Part shown: in pieces, positions 52,401 through 62,913 of the stretch | How positions within the stretch are numbered: the first letter of the stretch is position 1 | How the letters are laid out: each line of letters begins with the position of its first letter | Assembly: GCA_039566865.1 (NCBI GenBank) | Contig: CM076952.1 | Span: 16,946,501 to 17,010,500 of the forward strand | Reading direction: 5' to 3' | From: Aurelia coerulea | Lineage: Eukaryota; Cnidaria; Scyphozoa; Semaeostomeae; Ulmaridae | Length of the DNA stretch: 64,000 bases | Program-made: the position numbers and the translations under genes | Notes under the pieces: model-generated | Database searches by the model: none | Told to the model about the DNA's origin: nothing | What the model saw: the letters and a program-made list of their open reading frames with translations, nothing else

Positions 52401-55389
52401 TCCCTATGCCTATACTTAGACTAACTACGTCAGTCTCAGTTTTCGCTTCGCTTATTGAATTGGATGACGCCACTCTACAACAGATCTGAAAATCTGGTCA
52501 ACATCACCGCGAAACTGGCGCGACCAATGAGATTGCAGATTTTAAAGCATAGTTGACCATGTGTAAACTGCCCAATATAATGTCAGAATTTCTACCTCAC
52601 TTCCACTCGAGGTATCAAAAGCGAAGAAGCATGCAAGGATTGCTGTCGATTGCTGCGGTAAAATTCCGAAGAATAATTTGGGCTTTAACAGCCGGTTTTC
52701 CCGTGTCAAAGTGAAGGAATTTTCAAGCAATACACGGATGACGTATACTCATCTTAGCACTGGTGGGTTTGGCTTTCTCTACAACCTCAATGAAACACGA
52801 ATTTGGGGCGTTTTAGAATCAGTGAGTTGTAATCGTGTAGGATACTTACAGCATGCATCAATAACATTGTCGCAGCAATTTAGCGTTTCAAAAAGGAGTA
52901 GCATTTCTATCTTCAATTTTCAATCAGTAATTTCAAATCTGGTAAATACAAACAAATAGCTAAAACCAAATCCTATCTAACAGCGTGTTAATTTCTAAAC
53001 TCCAAAACCAACGTGGTTTCGGTCAAAACTGCATTGCCAAATTTTTACGTGAAAAATATTCTGTGACAAATCAATAGTGCATTTCATTGGTACCGGAAAA
53101 TGTTAGAATTGGTAGACTTGGAATCTATTTTTTGTTGACTCCAAAACCCAAGGGGGCACTCAACACATACGCATATGGCGGAGGGGGTCAGTTAAAGAAA
53201 TTTTTAGGTTACCCAAAAAACATCAGTTCAGCTTCGTCACAACCCAAAAATAGCAGCTCATTTTATATTTAGAAACCTGTACTGGAATCTAAAATGTCCT
53301 TACGCAATATAAATAGAGGTCGCGCCACGCTAACCTCTAATGCAACCAGAAATATTAGTTTAAGAATATTTGATGCCAAAAAATATCATGGACATGATTT
53401 CAGTTTTACTTGGACCCAAAAATAGGACCCAAAAATATCACTTTTCGGCAATATTCTAGCCCAGAAATATCGGATTTGCCTCCCCGTATATGCATGTGCT
53501 GAGTCCCCCCCCCCTGGGCTCCGAAATTTCAAAATGGTGGGTTTGGTATGTGTGGCAGTCCTTCTGAACCTTCTTCCCAAAAGGCAGAAGGTTTGGCAGA
53601 TTTTCGAGATATTCTCGCATTTATTAGCAGACTCTGGCGGCGAATCAGAAACCTACTGTTTCAAGGAATTTGTGTTTGATTCGGAAATATTTCCTTCTCT
53701 GCAAAGTCTAATATTTTCAGGATTTTGTGGGTTTGGTATTGTATTACCAATCAAACACGACCAAGTTCAACACGAACACTTCTACCGATCACATGTTACC
53801 TGGTGGTGAAATATAATTGTTGATCATTTAGTCACAACAGTTGTTTACAGTTGTTTAAATTAGCATCCCCAGGAAACTATTTTTGTAAAAATATGATATT
53901 CTTTGGTTTAGAATGCATCCCATCTTTACCAGTGCCCAATTGAAAAGTTTCATAATTAGGTAACAGTATTTTTATGAATTACCACCACAGGGAAATTTTT
54001 GCGCAAACACACTATAATTTGTCCCAGAACGGTTCTAACAATCCAATTTGCCTGGCCTCAAAATTGAAATCTTGACAATTCTGTGATAGTTTGTCTCAGA
54101 AATTTTTCAAAAATCCAACCTATACATTGGCTTAGAACGACTCTCCTCTCCAATTCACTTTTCATCATTTCTCCGAAAGAATCTTACCCTACTACCCATC
54201 CTATACAGAACTACCTTCTCCTCATTTGGTTTGTGAAAAAGATCTTGACTTAGATCTTTCACAAGCTATGTTGTTGAGATGTGCAAGCTCGGAGGGCACA
54301 TAGAACGGGGGTCTAGGGCCTTCGCGACCAGAAAAAAAATTCCGAGTCAGTGCCCTACAGATCGTTGGAAAATGCAATAAGACAGCAAGATTGTACAAAC
54401 CGATACTCACATTATAATTGCCAAAGATCATCGGCCTTACCCCCCCCCCCCAATAATTTTACACCGGAATTAGGTGAATTAGAAAAGTGGTCCTGGAGAA
54501 TATTGGGGGGGCGACCGCCCCCCCTTGCCCCCCCCCTCCCGGCGCTTCTGCCAAGTTGAGAAATCTCTGTCAATCATACCTTTACCAGTTCATCAATAAT
54601 ATTATCGAATCCTTTTGCAATCGCAATATCCAATGGAGTGGCATTGGCGTTGTTTCGAATTGTCTTGTCGGCATTTGCTTGTATCAATGCGGTAATAGCA
54701 GTGCATGCATACTCAGCTTTAGCTCTGTCCCCCACAGAGGCTAGAATATGCAGCGCAGTTTCACCATCGTCATTTTTGGCGTCAAGTATATCACTGCGAT
54801 CAATGTCCGCTAATCTGTGTGTGTATACTGCCATCACCTCGATCGCACTTTGAAAGAAGCTTACTCTTACATCAGTATTCAAAAGCATTGAGGCTGCAGT
54901 ATGCAACGGAGTGTCTCTGTTTACTTTGTCTGGTAGTGGCAAAAGTTGTGCTAGCAACGAAACGATTTTCGTAAACTTTGGCTTTAATTCCTTGACAGTA
55001 AACTTTGATCTTGATTTATATAACCAATGTATTGATCTGTGTAATGCGTTTTCACCAAGTCCCATTACGGTTATGCAAGGATCGAAGCCACTGTTTACCA
55101 TCCATTCGAGGGCATTGACTTTGCCAAGCGAGGCTGCCCAGTGTATAAGCGGGTATCTATTTGAAATGACCGGGTCTGGTATATCATCATCTTTGTTCCA
55201 TCCAATTGATTCATATTTCTCCACGCAATTTTTCAGTATTTCGAGATTCGAAAGATGGCCTAACTGGTCAGTGCAGTTCACTATGGCCTGTAACAATTCG
55301 TGGTGTTCTGGGCATTCAACTGATTTCTCACAAAATGGCGTACATCTCCTCCACACTACAAGTGAGTCTGCTGTTGCCATAGACACCAT
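49238..55389 (-). CDS. Ankyrin-repeat/coiled-coil protein, Swi6/Mbp1-like layout (five exons)
   Basis: Exons 55389-54580, 52078-51803, 51206-51131, 50354-50226 and 49425-49238 join in compatible phases to 492 residues. Residues 75-270 form about five irregular ankyrin repeats (PLIHWAASLGKVNALEWMV, GENALHRSI, NRDTPLHTAAS, DDGETALHILASVGD, NATPLDIA) with long inserts. Residues 271-390 are low-complexity and contain SVKQEP, a SUMO-acceptor consensus (psi-K-x-E). Residues about 390-480 look like coiled coil (LLKHLQEAGLL, QIRYKRSEIEKINQEVDLLY). The spacing of ankyrin units plus a C-terminal coiled coil resembles fungal Swi6/Mbp1, nuclear partners in G1/S transcription. No DNA-binding domain is visible. 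Function in an animal is unknown; other ankyrin families remain possible. Confidence 0.85.
49700..49790 (-). repeat. tRNA-like (SINE-head) sequence in intron 4
   Basis: On the minus strand, ATGGCGCAGTGAAATTG resembles a tRNA A box. About 40 bp later GAGTTCGATCCC matches the B box (GTTCRANNC). No intact acceptor stem is evident, so this is a degraded tRNA-derived repeat rather than a tRNA gene. Confidence 0.4.
50226..50354 (-). CDS. Ankyrin/coiled-coil gene exon 4
   Basis: Acceptor CTCTCTACAG, donor AAAG/GTAGGT. Encodes AANSALLKHLQEAGLLTEVS and the charged RAKSRDEAQLKKMQQQAK, with heptad-like hydrophobics. Confidence 0.85.
50355..51130 (-). other. Intron 3 of ankyrin gene
   Basis: No repeat or coding exon recognised. 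Confidence 0.5.
51131..51206 (-). CDS. Ankyrin/coiled-coil gene exon 3
   Basis: Acceptor TTTTTTTAG, donor GATG/GTAAGT. Encodes SSSSNNGELQEKSLDGMDAS and ALLDD; a short acidic linker. Confidence 0.8.
51207..51802 (-). other. Intron 2 of ankyrin gene
   Basis: No repeat or coding exon recognised. Confidence 0.5.
51803..52078 (-). CDS. Ankyrin/coiled-coil gene exon 2 (low-complexity linker)
   Basis: Acceptor CTTCTTCCAG, donor GAT/GTATGT, 92 codons in phase 0. Rich in Pro, Ser, Arg and Asn (HGRSPARPSSNE, NGNGNGTPNRGRSTP). SVKQEP near its end is a textbook SUMO consensus, flanked by several SP/TP sites. Confidence 0.8.
52079..53138 (-). other. Intron 1 of ankyrin gene, proximal part
   Basis: A 120-codon frame at 52111-52473 lies just upstream of exon 2 but has no recognisable domain, and a strong acceptor separates it from the exon. 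Regarded as non-coding. Confidence 0.45.
53147..53518. mobile_element. CCCAAGGGGGCACTC MITE, copy 1, intron 1
   Basis: Tips CCCAAGGGGGCACTCAACAC and the inverse of GTGCTGAGTCCCCCC(C)nTGGG. Flanks CTCCAAAA (53139-53146) and CTCCGAAA (53519-53526) match 7 of 8. The inside carries repeated GGACCCAAAAATA motifs, also seen in copy 2. Confidence 0.8.
53527..54579 (-). other. Intron 1 of ankyrin gene, distal part
   Basis: GC palindromic patch at 54505-54545 (GGGGGGGCGACCGCCCCCCC) and AGAATGCATCCCATCTTTACC near 53909, similar to the tandem units of the hAT element at 29507-29915. A decayed relative of that element is likely here. Confidence 0.5.
54580..55389 (-). CDS. Ankyrin/coiled-coil gene exon 1 (ankyrin repeats)
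   Basis: Opens with ATG GTG TCT ATG directly after the acceptor TTTTTTCTGCTTATAG, so at least one more exon lies upstream. It may be only 5' UTR, or could add an N-terminal domain in phase 0. 270 codons to donor AAG/GTATGA. Residues 10-70 (VVWRRCTPFCEKSVECPEHH) are not recognised; ankyrin units follow. Confidence 0.85.
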
Positions 55390-56158
55390 CTATAAGCAGA
55401 AAAAATTTGTAAAGTTGTACGAAATATAGACGCTGCATTTTGCAACTTGCCATTTCACTTGCTATTAGTTAGCAAGTTATGACGAGTAATAACGAACTAA
55501 TGTCTAACAAGAGGTCTGGCTTACGACGCGTGAAATCTATTTTGGTCATCAACTAAATTAAAAATGCTCGCCTTCAAGTTGCATAGCTATGTTCTCCATT
55601 TTTCTCATGTGAAATTTTTCTAAAGATCTTCTGTGAGCTGTGACAAATGAAAGTAATTTCAAATGATAGTACCTCGATCATTCTGGGTACATTTTGGCTT
55701 AGACAACTATAAAGGACGGGGAAAAATAGTTTTTAGGGTACATTCCCCCCTCACTTTGACGCTCAACTGCCGATCAGGACTACAGCTATGTTCAGGAACC
55801 TAGCGACGAACCTAGGAACCTAGCGACGGGATGCATCTTAGCCACCGCGACATTATTCATCACCAGCTTGACATTATCCATCACCAGCTACCGCGAAGTG
55901 GGGGGTAATTAATGAACGAGGCCGGGGGCGAAGGACAAGGGCTCAAAAGTACGTTCAGTGACCTTGACTCGCTCTCGTCACACTTTTTACATTTTTCCAT
56001 TTGTCGAAAAATTTACCAAAATAAATGTTATAAATTCTACCAAATATGAACTATAGCCAGATACTCGGGTGATCCTTGCAATTATCAAGAATTAACCTAA
56101 CATTTCTATTAAAGCCAAGCTCCATCTCCAAATCTCGGTCGAAACGGTGATTTTGGAG
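55390..56158. other. Region upstream of ankyrin exon 1
   Basis: Contains CCTAGCGACG duplicated at 55798 and 55818. No further exon is recognised. Confidence 0.4.
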
Positions 56159-56166
56159 TTTTTGAT

Positions 56167-56515
56167 CCCAGGGGGGGCACTCAGCACATGCACATACAGG
56201 GAGGTAAGTCCGATATTTTTGGGTCAGAATATTGCCGAAAGTGATATTTTTGGGTCCAAATAAATTGTAATTATGTTTTTGATATTTTTGGGCATCAAAT
56301 ATTGTGAAAATGATATTTCTGGGTTCTTTAGAGGCAATCCTGGCCTCAATTTGCATGGTTTCGGGATCTTTTATGTTCGTTTACAGATGTCAAGGTATAA
56401 AATGAGCTGATATTTTTGGATTGTAATGAAGCTAAACTGATATTTTTGGGGTTCCTGACAATTTCTCGGACTGACCCCCCCCCCGTGTGCGTATGTGCTG
56501 AGTGTCCCCCCTGGG
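56167..56515. mobile_element. CCCAGGGGGGGCACTC MITE, copy 2, exact 8-bp TSD
   Basis: Tips CCCAGGGGGGGCACTCAGCA and the inverse of TGCTGAGTGTCCCCCCTGGG. TTTTTGAT is exactly duplicated at 56159-56166 and 56516-56523. Inner GATATTTTTGGGTC motifs occur at least four times. Confidence 0.9.
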
Positions 56516-56523
56516 TTTTTGAT

Positions 56524-57648
56524 GGACAATATCACACAGACATTTACCTGTTTTTTCAAAAACGAAAGCACCATTTTCAAGATAGATCTTTGTACTTCAC
56601 AGAGGAAAAATCCAAAACATTCATATATCTTGCGACTGCTGGGATATAAGTGGATTTTTAACGAGCATTTTTGTTGGCTTGGGTGAAGCCACCAAATAAA
56701 CTGCAGAAAACAATGAAGAACAATGGACACGTGGGGTGTTATCAGATTTGTTTACAGTTGGCGACGGAGCCCCTTTAACGAGTTCACATAACTCATGATC
56801 ATCAGTGACTAATCTGCCGCCATTACCAGGCAAATTTCGCTATCAGGTTATCAGTCAGGCCACCTTTATTTGAAAGAAACGGTTTCACGAGATCCCAGAA
56901 AGCTTTATTTGACATGAGATCGTCACTTGTAACTTCGATAAAATGATTCTTGATAGCCTTTATACGTAGAGCAACAACACATCGGTATACGTAGAGCAAC
57001 ACATGTAATGCATTATGATGACACCCCCCCCCCCCCCCCATTCCCCAGGCCTCCACAACAATAGCACTCCAATGGTTTCATTCTGGTGATTTTCGCTCTT
57101 AAAAAGTAGAAGGGTAAGAAAATAAGCTTCCGTTCCATCAAAAACTGTCAACAGCCAAAGCCGCCGTAATATCTTCCTGTGCTTTGCATACATAACCCCG
57201 GTTTTATGTAGTAGACAATTGCCTCGCTATCAGTTTTGTAACCCCAAACGCATATCAGTTCAGGCAAATAGCGAAACTTCGAGTTGTATGGTCCAGGTGA
57301 ATTCCATCGCCTTAAATTAAATTCAAGAAAATTATGGGGGCTTCTCCCCTCGCTTCTCCCCAAAATTATATCGAATTGGATGTTTTTTTTTCGTAGCGGT
57401 ACCTGGAATTTGCAACAACATGACTCCTCAAATTATATTTAGTGAAGAAATCTGCAAACCGTTGAGAGAGAAAGGAGCCATAAAACCGCAATCTTTACGG
57501 CAGAAATCCGTCAAACCTGTCTAAATGGCTAAAAGCGCGAATATTCAGACCCTACGAATATTCAGACCTTTCCTATTACGTTCAAATATCTATCCCCATC
57601 ATACATAAAATGTTCAGACATATTTTAACATTGAGGGATGTCAAAGTA
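56524..57648. other. Intergenic DNA
   Basis: A C tract at 57026-57039. Short frames without family features; nothing else noted. Confidence 0.4.
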
Positions 57649-57656
57649 CCCCCGGG

Positions 57657-57831
57657 CAGTGGCGGAGCCAAGGGGGGCGTATGAGGGGGTAAATAAACCC
57701 CCATTTTAATAAACCTGGCTAAAATAGTAATTGAAAATGTAATAAAAATGTCTGGGTATACCTTTTTACACCCCGGTCGGACGTTTCTGGACTTTTACCC
57801 CCTCACTATTTATTTTCTGGCTCCGCCACTG
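57657..57831. mobile_element. 175-bp hAT MITE (CAGTGGCGGAGCCA), exact 8-bp TSD
   Basis: Tips CAGTGGCGGAGCCA and TGGCTCCGCCACTG. CCCCCGGG is exactly duplicated at 57649-57656 and 57832-57839. Confidence 0.9.
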
Positions 57832-58085
57832 CCCCCGGGTCTTACTGGAGCATCAGAGCATTCATAGAAATTATCCATAGCAGGTAGATCCTGCTGGAAA
57901 CTTTCCCATGATATTAGCATGTCACTGACACGTATGACATTAGAGAGACCAGCAAAAAATGTAAACAATTGCATTGATTTTTGTGAAAATCTTAAAAGCT
58001 AATATCATTAATGACTTGAAATCTCACCCAGGGTACCTACTAACATGAATGGCCACAATCAGTTGAAAAATTGCTGAGCCATTGC

Positions 58086-58409
58086 AGTGGCGGATTTCGG
58101 GGGGCAAGTGGGGGCAATTGACCCCCCTTCACGATGAAGACTCAGCTTGGCGCCCCTGTTTTAGCGAGAAAAGCGCCCCTCATCCTAACTCTAACGCATA
58201 ATGTTCTAACTGTTTCGATTTAGATATGGGGGAAACATATAAATCAAGGCGTTATTTAGTAGTATATCAAAGAATTTTCTTTAAAAAGCGTCCAAAAATT
58301 TTTCGCGCGCCTTCGGCGTGCTTATATTCTGTTATAGTTGTGGTGCCCTCTTTCCAAGTTTCCCCCCCCCCCCCTTCAACCTCGGGCTGGATCTGCCCCT
58401 GGAGCCACT
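58086..58409. mobile_element. Probable hAT MITE (CAGTGGCGGATTTCG)
   Basis: Left tip CAGTGGCGGATTTCGGGG; right part in inverse CAGTGGCTCCAGGGGCAGATCC. No matching 8-bp flanks were found, so the boundaries are less sure. Confidence 0.55.
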
Positions 58410-58604
58410 GTGAAAACAGAGATGTTTGTTGTTTTGTATCACCCTTCCCCCATTTTGCAATGTTAAAACGGGTCTAAAAGGTTGTACATTGTGACCCTGC
58501 AATGGTGAAAACAACGTTGCGATGGGGAGGGGGGGAGTAAATATAGGCATTTATTTAATTCATATCAAAATTTTAATGTATCTATTTCTAGCTTTTAAAA
58601 TGTT

Positions 58605-58660
58605 GCAAATTTCTTAATTATTCTTGTGGCAAATTGATACATACATATATACGGGGGGAT
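58605..58660 (+). mobile_element. LINE 3'-tail remnant
   Basis: TTGTGGCAAATTGATACATA followed by CATATATAC matches the terminal part of the LINE ending at 63737. Confidence 0.6.
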
Positions 58661-58879
58661 CCATGTTCTTTGACCATGACTAAATCATTTTGCAATTGAT
58701 TGTGGGTTCAGAGAGCGAATTAACGCAATTCGCCCCCTCCCATGTCCCTCCTGACCAACGGCTGAATGATGACATTTTTATCTTGCAGTTGGATTTGTAA
58801 AATTAGATAATGTTCTTGGTAAAGGCCAGATGACCTTGTCTCATTCCTATATGCCAAGAACAGTACATTATCTCTATAT

Positions 58880-58960
58880 TTAGATCAACTTCGTCCCTAG
58901 GGCCATTAGTCATATTTGGAAATGGTCTCCGTCCTTGCACGACAAAAGGCCCTGGGTTGT
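58880..58960. mobile_element. Degraded CTCGTCCC...GGGACGAG MITE
   Basis: CAACTTCGTCCCTAGGGCC and ACAAAAGGCCCTGGGTTG with GGTCTCCGTCC between. Diverged relative of the element at 62115-62213. Confidence 0.55.
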
Positions 58961-60719
58961 ATTGATAGAAATAGTTATATGGTTTTATTTTATTCATATC
59001 ATTTAATTTTCATTTACGATGAACAGAAACAATCTACTTTACTAATTATCCATAGGCAAACCCCTGCTTCGATGTAGAATCATCAAATGATTTGAGGTGA
59101 TGAGAAATTAGACAGCTGTTCTTGCAAATAATTACGCTCTGAAGCCACAGGCAAAGAGGAGCATAATGACTTTCATCATTCATCTCATCAGATAAGAAAC
59201 TTCGGCGTTCCTGCGGTTGACGTCAACAGAATTGCAAAAGACGCAGCAGGGGGACGCTCGTGGTTACCTCCTGTCAGATAAAGCGAATCCACAGCACAGC
59301 TGCTGGCTATCTGCCATTCGCTATTCTATTCGTGTTTTCGATCGCCATCATCCGTGCTGATACTATTGTTAATGCGGCTAGTAGGATCGCAGCACCACCA
59401 TTCATCCGTTGCTGTCATGAGCATTTAGCAATACAATGATATTTTCGCGCATGAGCTGAATAATTAATTGTGTGTTATTCGACCATATCCACCCACGCAA
59501 CAGGAATATTTCCCTCAACGTTGGCCAAACCACTATTGATGGGAGGGCTTGTTCGCAAACCAATAGAAAAGTTTTTGCCTTATTCAAAGCCAACACAAAA
59601 CACAGCTGTTTAAACCACTTTTGTGCTATAAAGCTCGCAGTGAAAGTTCTTTATCTTCGACATTATGATTTTGTGGCTCCCGTTAAACTGTGCTTGAACT
59701 CAGGAGACAGTTTGTAACAAAAACGGGGGTGCCTTCATGCACGACGCTACATCGCTTCTATGGGTCTGATTCAAACGCGGAGGTATGGCAACAACGAACT
59801 CTCCTAGCCCTAGAATCTTCCATGATTTAAAAACCTAGTGAATTGGACTAAGCTAAAAAGCTATAACGTGATATAAATTAAGAGTTGGCATGCTTGACCC
59901 CCTGATCTGGTATCGGCTTATGAATCTCGCAAGTATGCGCTGTCTGCTTGTTGCTTATATTACAGCAGGTCCTTCAACAATAGCTGACAATATCCAGTCT
60001 TGCGGTGCCTGCAAAAATAACAATAACTCGTGTTTAAAACACACTTCATTTCATAAAAGGGGCTTCTTCTTTGCTTTAGGATAGGAGCCCTAGGCGGAGG
60101 TAGGCAGCCTTCCTTTTCCTTCTTCCCTCTCTTGCAAGAATCAAGGCGGTTTCTCGACACGGCCCGAATCTGTCTGGATCGATCGGGGATTGATGACGAG
60201 GAAATAAAGTGAAACTTTGAGATTGGCATTAAAACTCCAGTTGAATAAACAGATTTAAATTAAACCATCAAGTGTATACTCCCTTTAGACAAGGAGAGCC
60301 CCCATAGGGGCTGCTACCCTGCATAGGAGGACGATCCCCAGCAACACAAGGAAGGAGCCGACCATATGGCTGCAGGTGGCGAAGGGCGCTAGGGCAATAG
60401 GCTTGAGGCGAGAAACATCGATACTAAATCTATGTTGGATGGAGAAACTTTCACTGTACGAAATAACCAAAGCTTACATGCTGGTTAAACTACATATATT
60501 AAGCCGGGGAATCAGCAACCAACAAGTCACAAAACAATTAATCATCAAATAAAACGGGTTGTTGTCAGAAGGATGTCTACTCAGTCTCGACTCGCCCTTC
60601 CTTAGGCCATCATGAAAACACCAGCATCCGCTCGCTACCAAAACATTACCAAAGACGTTCAATATAGCCAGCAATGGTAAGGAATGTATAAAGATTCATA
60701 ATTGTAACATTGACTTACC
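58961..60719. other. Intergenic DNA
   Basis: No gene identified. Short frames lack conserved domains. Confidence 0.4.
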
Positions 60720-60945
60720 TTTGATGATGTTATTTGTCTTGGTTCGGTGTCGAATTTCCCGTCACTTTGAACAAAACTTTGGCCTGGTTGGTGCTTCTGA
60801 ACGTAAACGCAATGCGGCTGCCACGACTTCCTTCGACTTCGACCTGATCACAAAGACCAGCCCTCAGACAAAGCTCACACCAGATGCTGCCCATCATCCT
60901 GTTAGGGGGATGTCGTCGAGGATTTGTTTTCTCCTGGACACGTGA
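60720..60945 (-). other. Candidate orphan 5' exon on minus strand
   Basis: Reading on -, a good donor CATCAAAG/GTAAGTCAATG lies at 60720/60719. The preceding 220 bp is relatively GC-rich and has short frames (MMGSIWCELCLRAGL; stop before the donor). It could be a 5' UTR exon of the ankyrin gene 5.3 kb downstream, or of an unseen transcript. Evidence is only the donor and composition. Confidence 0.2.
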
Positions 60946-61721
60946 TTAGCAGGTCAGATGCTTCATGCTCACGCAGATGATTCGTCCTTCTGGCTTCCCG
61001 CCAAAAGCACACCTGCTCGCACCATTTTGAAATGGAGGTTTATTTTTAGTTCGGATTGGGAGCAGGATCTAATGGCCTGGTCAGAGGAGGAGCCTGGTTT
61101 ATGTGGGGAGGGGGGTGGGGCAACTGGATAATTCTTATACATAGATATATGTGGTAAGTGCCAGGATAACCCAGAATGTTTTAAAGGGTAGACCGTGTTT
61201 TATCACAAGGGAGGTCAGCAGTAGAGAAAGGAAATTAAAGGAGGGGCTGAGGACAAGCAATAATAAAAACATGTTACATTATAACTTCTGCACAGCGTGG
61301 TAATATTTTCTAACTAATTCTGATTTTTCTTGACGAGAAACATTGTCATAGTTATTTACACGTGAAATATATCTGGCCTATGGAGGACTCCTTAGATAAA
61401 AAGAACGCTTTACCTTCTTGCTCGCATGCCAAGCATTGGCCTTGCAAAATCGTTCTGTGGAGGATTTTTCAGAAGGATGTCTTGCTCCGACAGGGGCATT
61501 TACATATTATCTTGAAATTAGATCCATCTGATTGGATTGCATATTTCCGGGGGCCGGGATGGGGGCGTACTTAGTATGATTATCTGCCAGGAGGGATTCA
61601 ATCGTTGTAGCTTCTTTTCTTTGACGCCCGGGGGGTGGGGGTTCCTTCACTATCAGATCAGACGGGGATGTGCGCCAGTTTTGGGTAGTTTTTGGCCTGA
61701 AAATTCTGGGATTGGGGTATA
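60946..61721. other. Intergenic DNA
   Basis: Nothing coding; G-rich patches around 61105-61120 and 61548-61565. Confidence 0.4.
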
Positions 61722-61729
61722 CTTATACT

Positions 61730-61790
61730 TACCCTGGGTACCAGACTCTCTAACATAAAATCTTTTTTGCGTTAGAGAGTCAGGTACCAT
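61730..61790. mobile_element. 61-bp TACCCTGGGTACCAGA MITE
   Basis: TACCCTGGGTACCAGACTC and the inverse GAGTCAGGTACCATG form a hairpin joined through GTTAGAGAG/CTCTCTAAC. Flanks CTTATACT (61722-61729) and GTTATACT (61791-61798) match 7 of 8. Same family as 45124-45264. Confidence 0.75.
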
Positions 61791-61939
61791 GTTATACTAG
61801 AAATTCTGGTAATGGGTGTTCAATGTCCCCATTGATTCAGAACAGATTTGTTCTGCTTGTGACCGTATATGGGAGGATATCCTTTCTTTCGCCTTGAAAT
61901 TGAATGCCCCTTTAACGTAGAATTTTATTTTGGTACTTC

Positions 61940-62045
61940 TTCAAAATTCTGGGATTGGGTATAGATATCTGACCTATATTCTGGGATAGGGTATCAATAT
62001 CTGACCAAAATTCTGGGACTGGGTCATAACAGAAATCCTGGCGGC
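61940..62045. repeat. ~32-bp tandem repeat (ATTCTGGGA...GGGTAT)
   Basis: AATTCTGGGATTGGGTATAG, ATTCTGGGATAGGGTATCAA and ATTCTGGGACTGGGTCAT follow each other with ATATCTGACC between them. Single related motifs also occur near 61704 and 61802. Confidence 0.75.
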
Positions 62046-62114
62046 GCACACCCTTGTATGAATTTATAGTGAAGTACCCCCCCCCCCCCCGGCTCTGACG
62101 CTCTAGTGCTGGGT

Positions 62115-62213
62115 CAACCTCGTCCCCAGGACCTTTTGTCATATTGGGACGGAGACGTCTTCGTCCTTTTCGTCTTCGTCCCATTCTGACAAAAGGCCCT
62201 GGGGACGAGGTTG
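62115..62213. mobile_element. 99-bp CAACCTCGTCCCCAGG hairpin MITE
   Basis: Tips CAACCTCGTCCCCAGGACC and CCTGGGGACGAGGTTG, with TTTTGTCA/TGACAAAA next to them. Flanks GTGCTGGGT (62106-62114) and GCGCTGGGT (62214-62222) match 8 of 9. Confidence 0.8.
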
Positions 62214-62451
62214 GCGCTGGGTAGCAAATGAAAACCATTTTTCTAGAGCCAGTTGTCAAAACATGTCAAAGGGGGATATCCTATTAGATCGGGTTGTTGC
62301 TCAGTCCAATATTGATGTTTTGGAGTATAAATTTCACTGATTTCTTTCCAGAGTCGGCTATCGTTTGGAGGGGAGAATTGTGGAGCCGGGTAAAGAATAT
62401 TTTTGGTGGGCACACCCCCGTGTAAATTAGGTCAAGTACCCTCCCCCCCCG

Positions 62452-62790
62452 GCAGTGGCGTCGTGGGAGCATGATTTTAGGGGGGGCCAAGGGTCAGAAT
62501 TTTCCGACAAAGAGACATTTTTCCGACAAAAATTAAGCAGGAATATAATGTATAAAAAGTGGCAAAATGTCTCAGAAATTTTGTCACATAAAAGTTCCAT
62601 AATAGCGAAGAATTGTTCAAAGGGACGCAGCAGTCCTGTTAAGAGGCGATTCTTGTTGGAGGTGAGGCTGTTGTCGAGACTTGATTGGTGTTGGAGGTGA
62701 GGCTGAAGCTAGATGCGCAAGGAGGGAAGAAAAATGGGGGTCTGGGGGCTTGCCCCCGGGAAAATTTTCTGTGACCACGCCCTTTAGATC
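62452..62790. mobile_element. Possible hAT-like remnant (CAGTGGCGTCGTGGG)
   Basis: A single left tip CAGTGGCGTCGTGGG, followed by GGGGGGGCC and by CCCCCGGGAAAATTTTCTGTGACCACGCCC further right. No matching right tip or duplication found. Confidence 0.35.
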
Positions 62791-62913
62791 GTTGCAAAAC
62801 GCCCCTATTTTGAAGAATCTACTATTTGTTTTTGATGGGAAATTTCGAAAAAAAGGACCTCAATAGCACTGAAAAATAGATCGTTTTCAAATTTTAGATA
62901 ACAACGTGATAGC

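Noticed and set aside
52111..52473. 120-codon frame on - immediately upstream of ankyrin exon 2
   Set aside because: Separated from the exon by a strong acceptor; no domain, and the exon phases work without it.
59960..60470. Minus-strand frames with a hydrophobic stretch (VGSFLVLLGIVLLCRVAA)
   Set aside because: Short, preceded by stops, no splice context or homology; likely chance.
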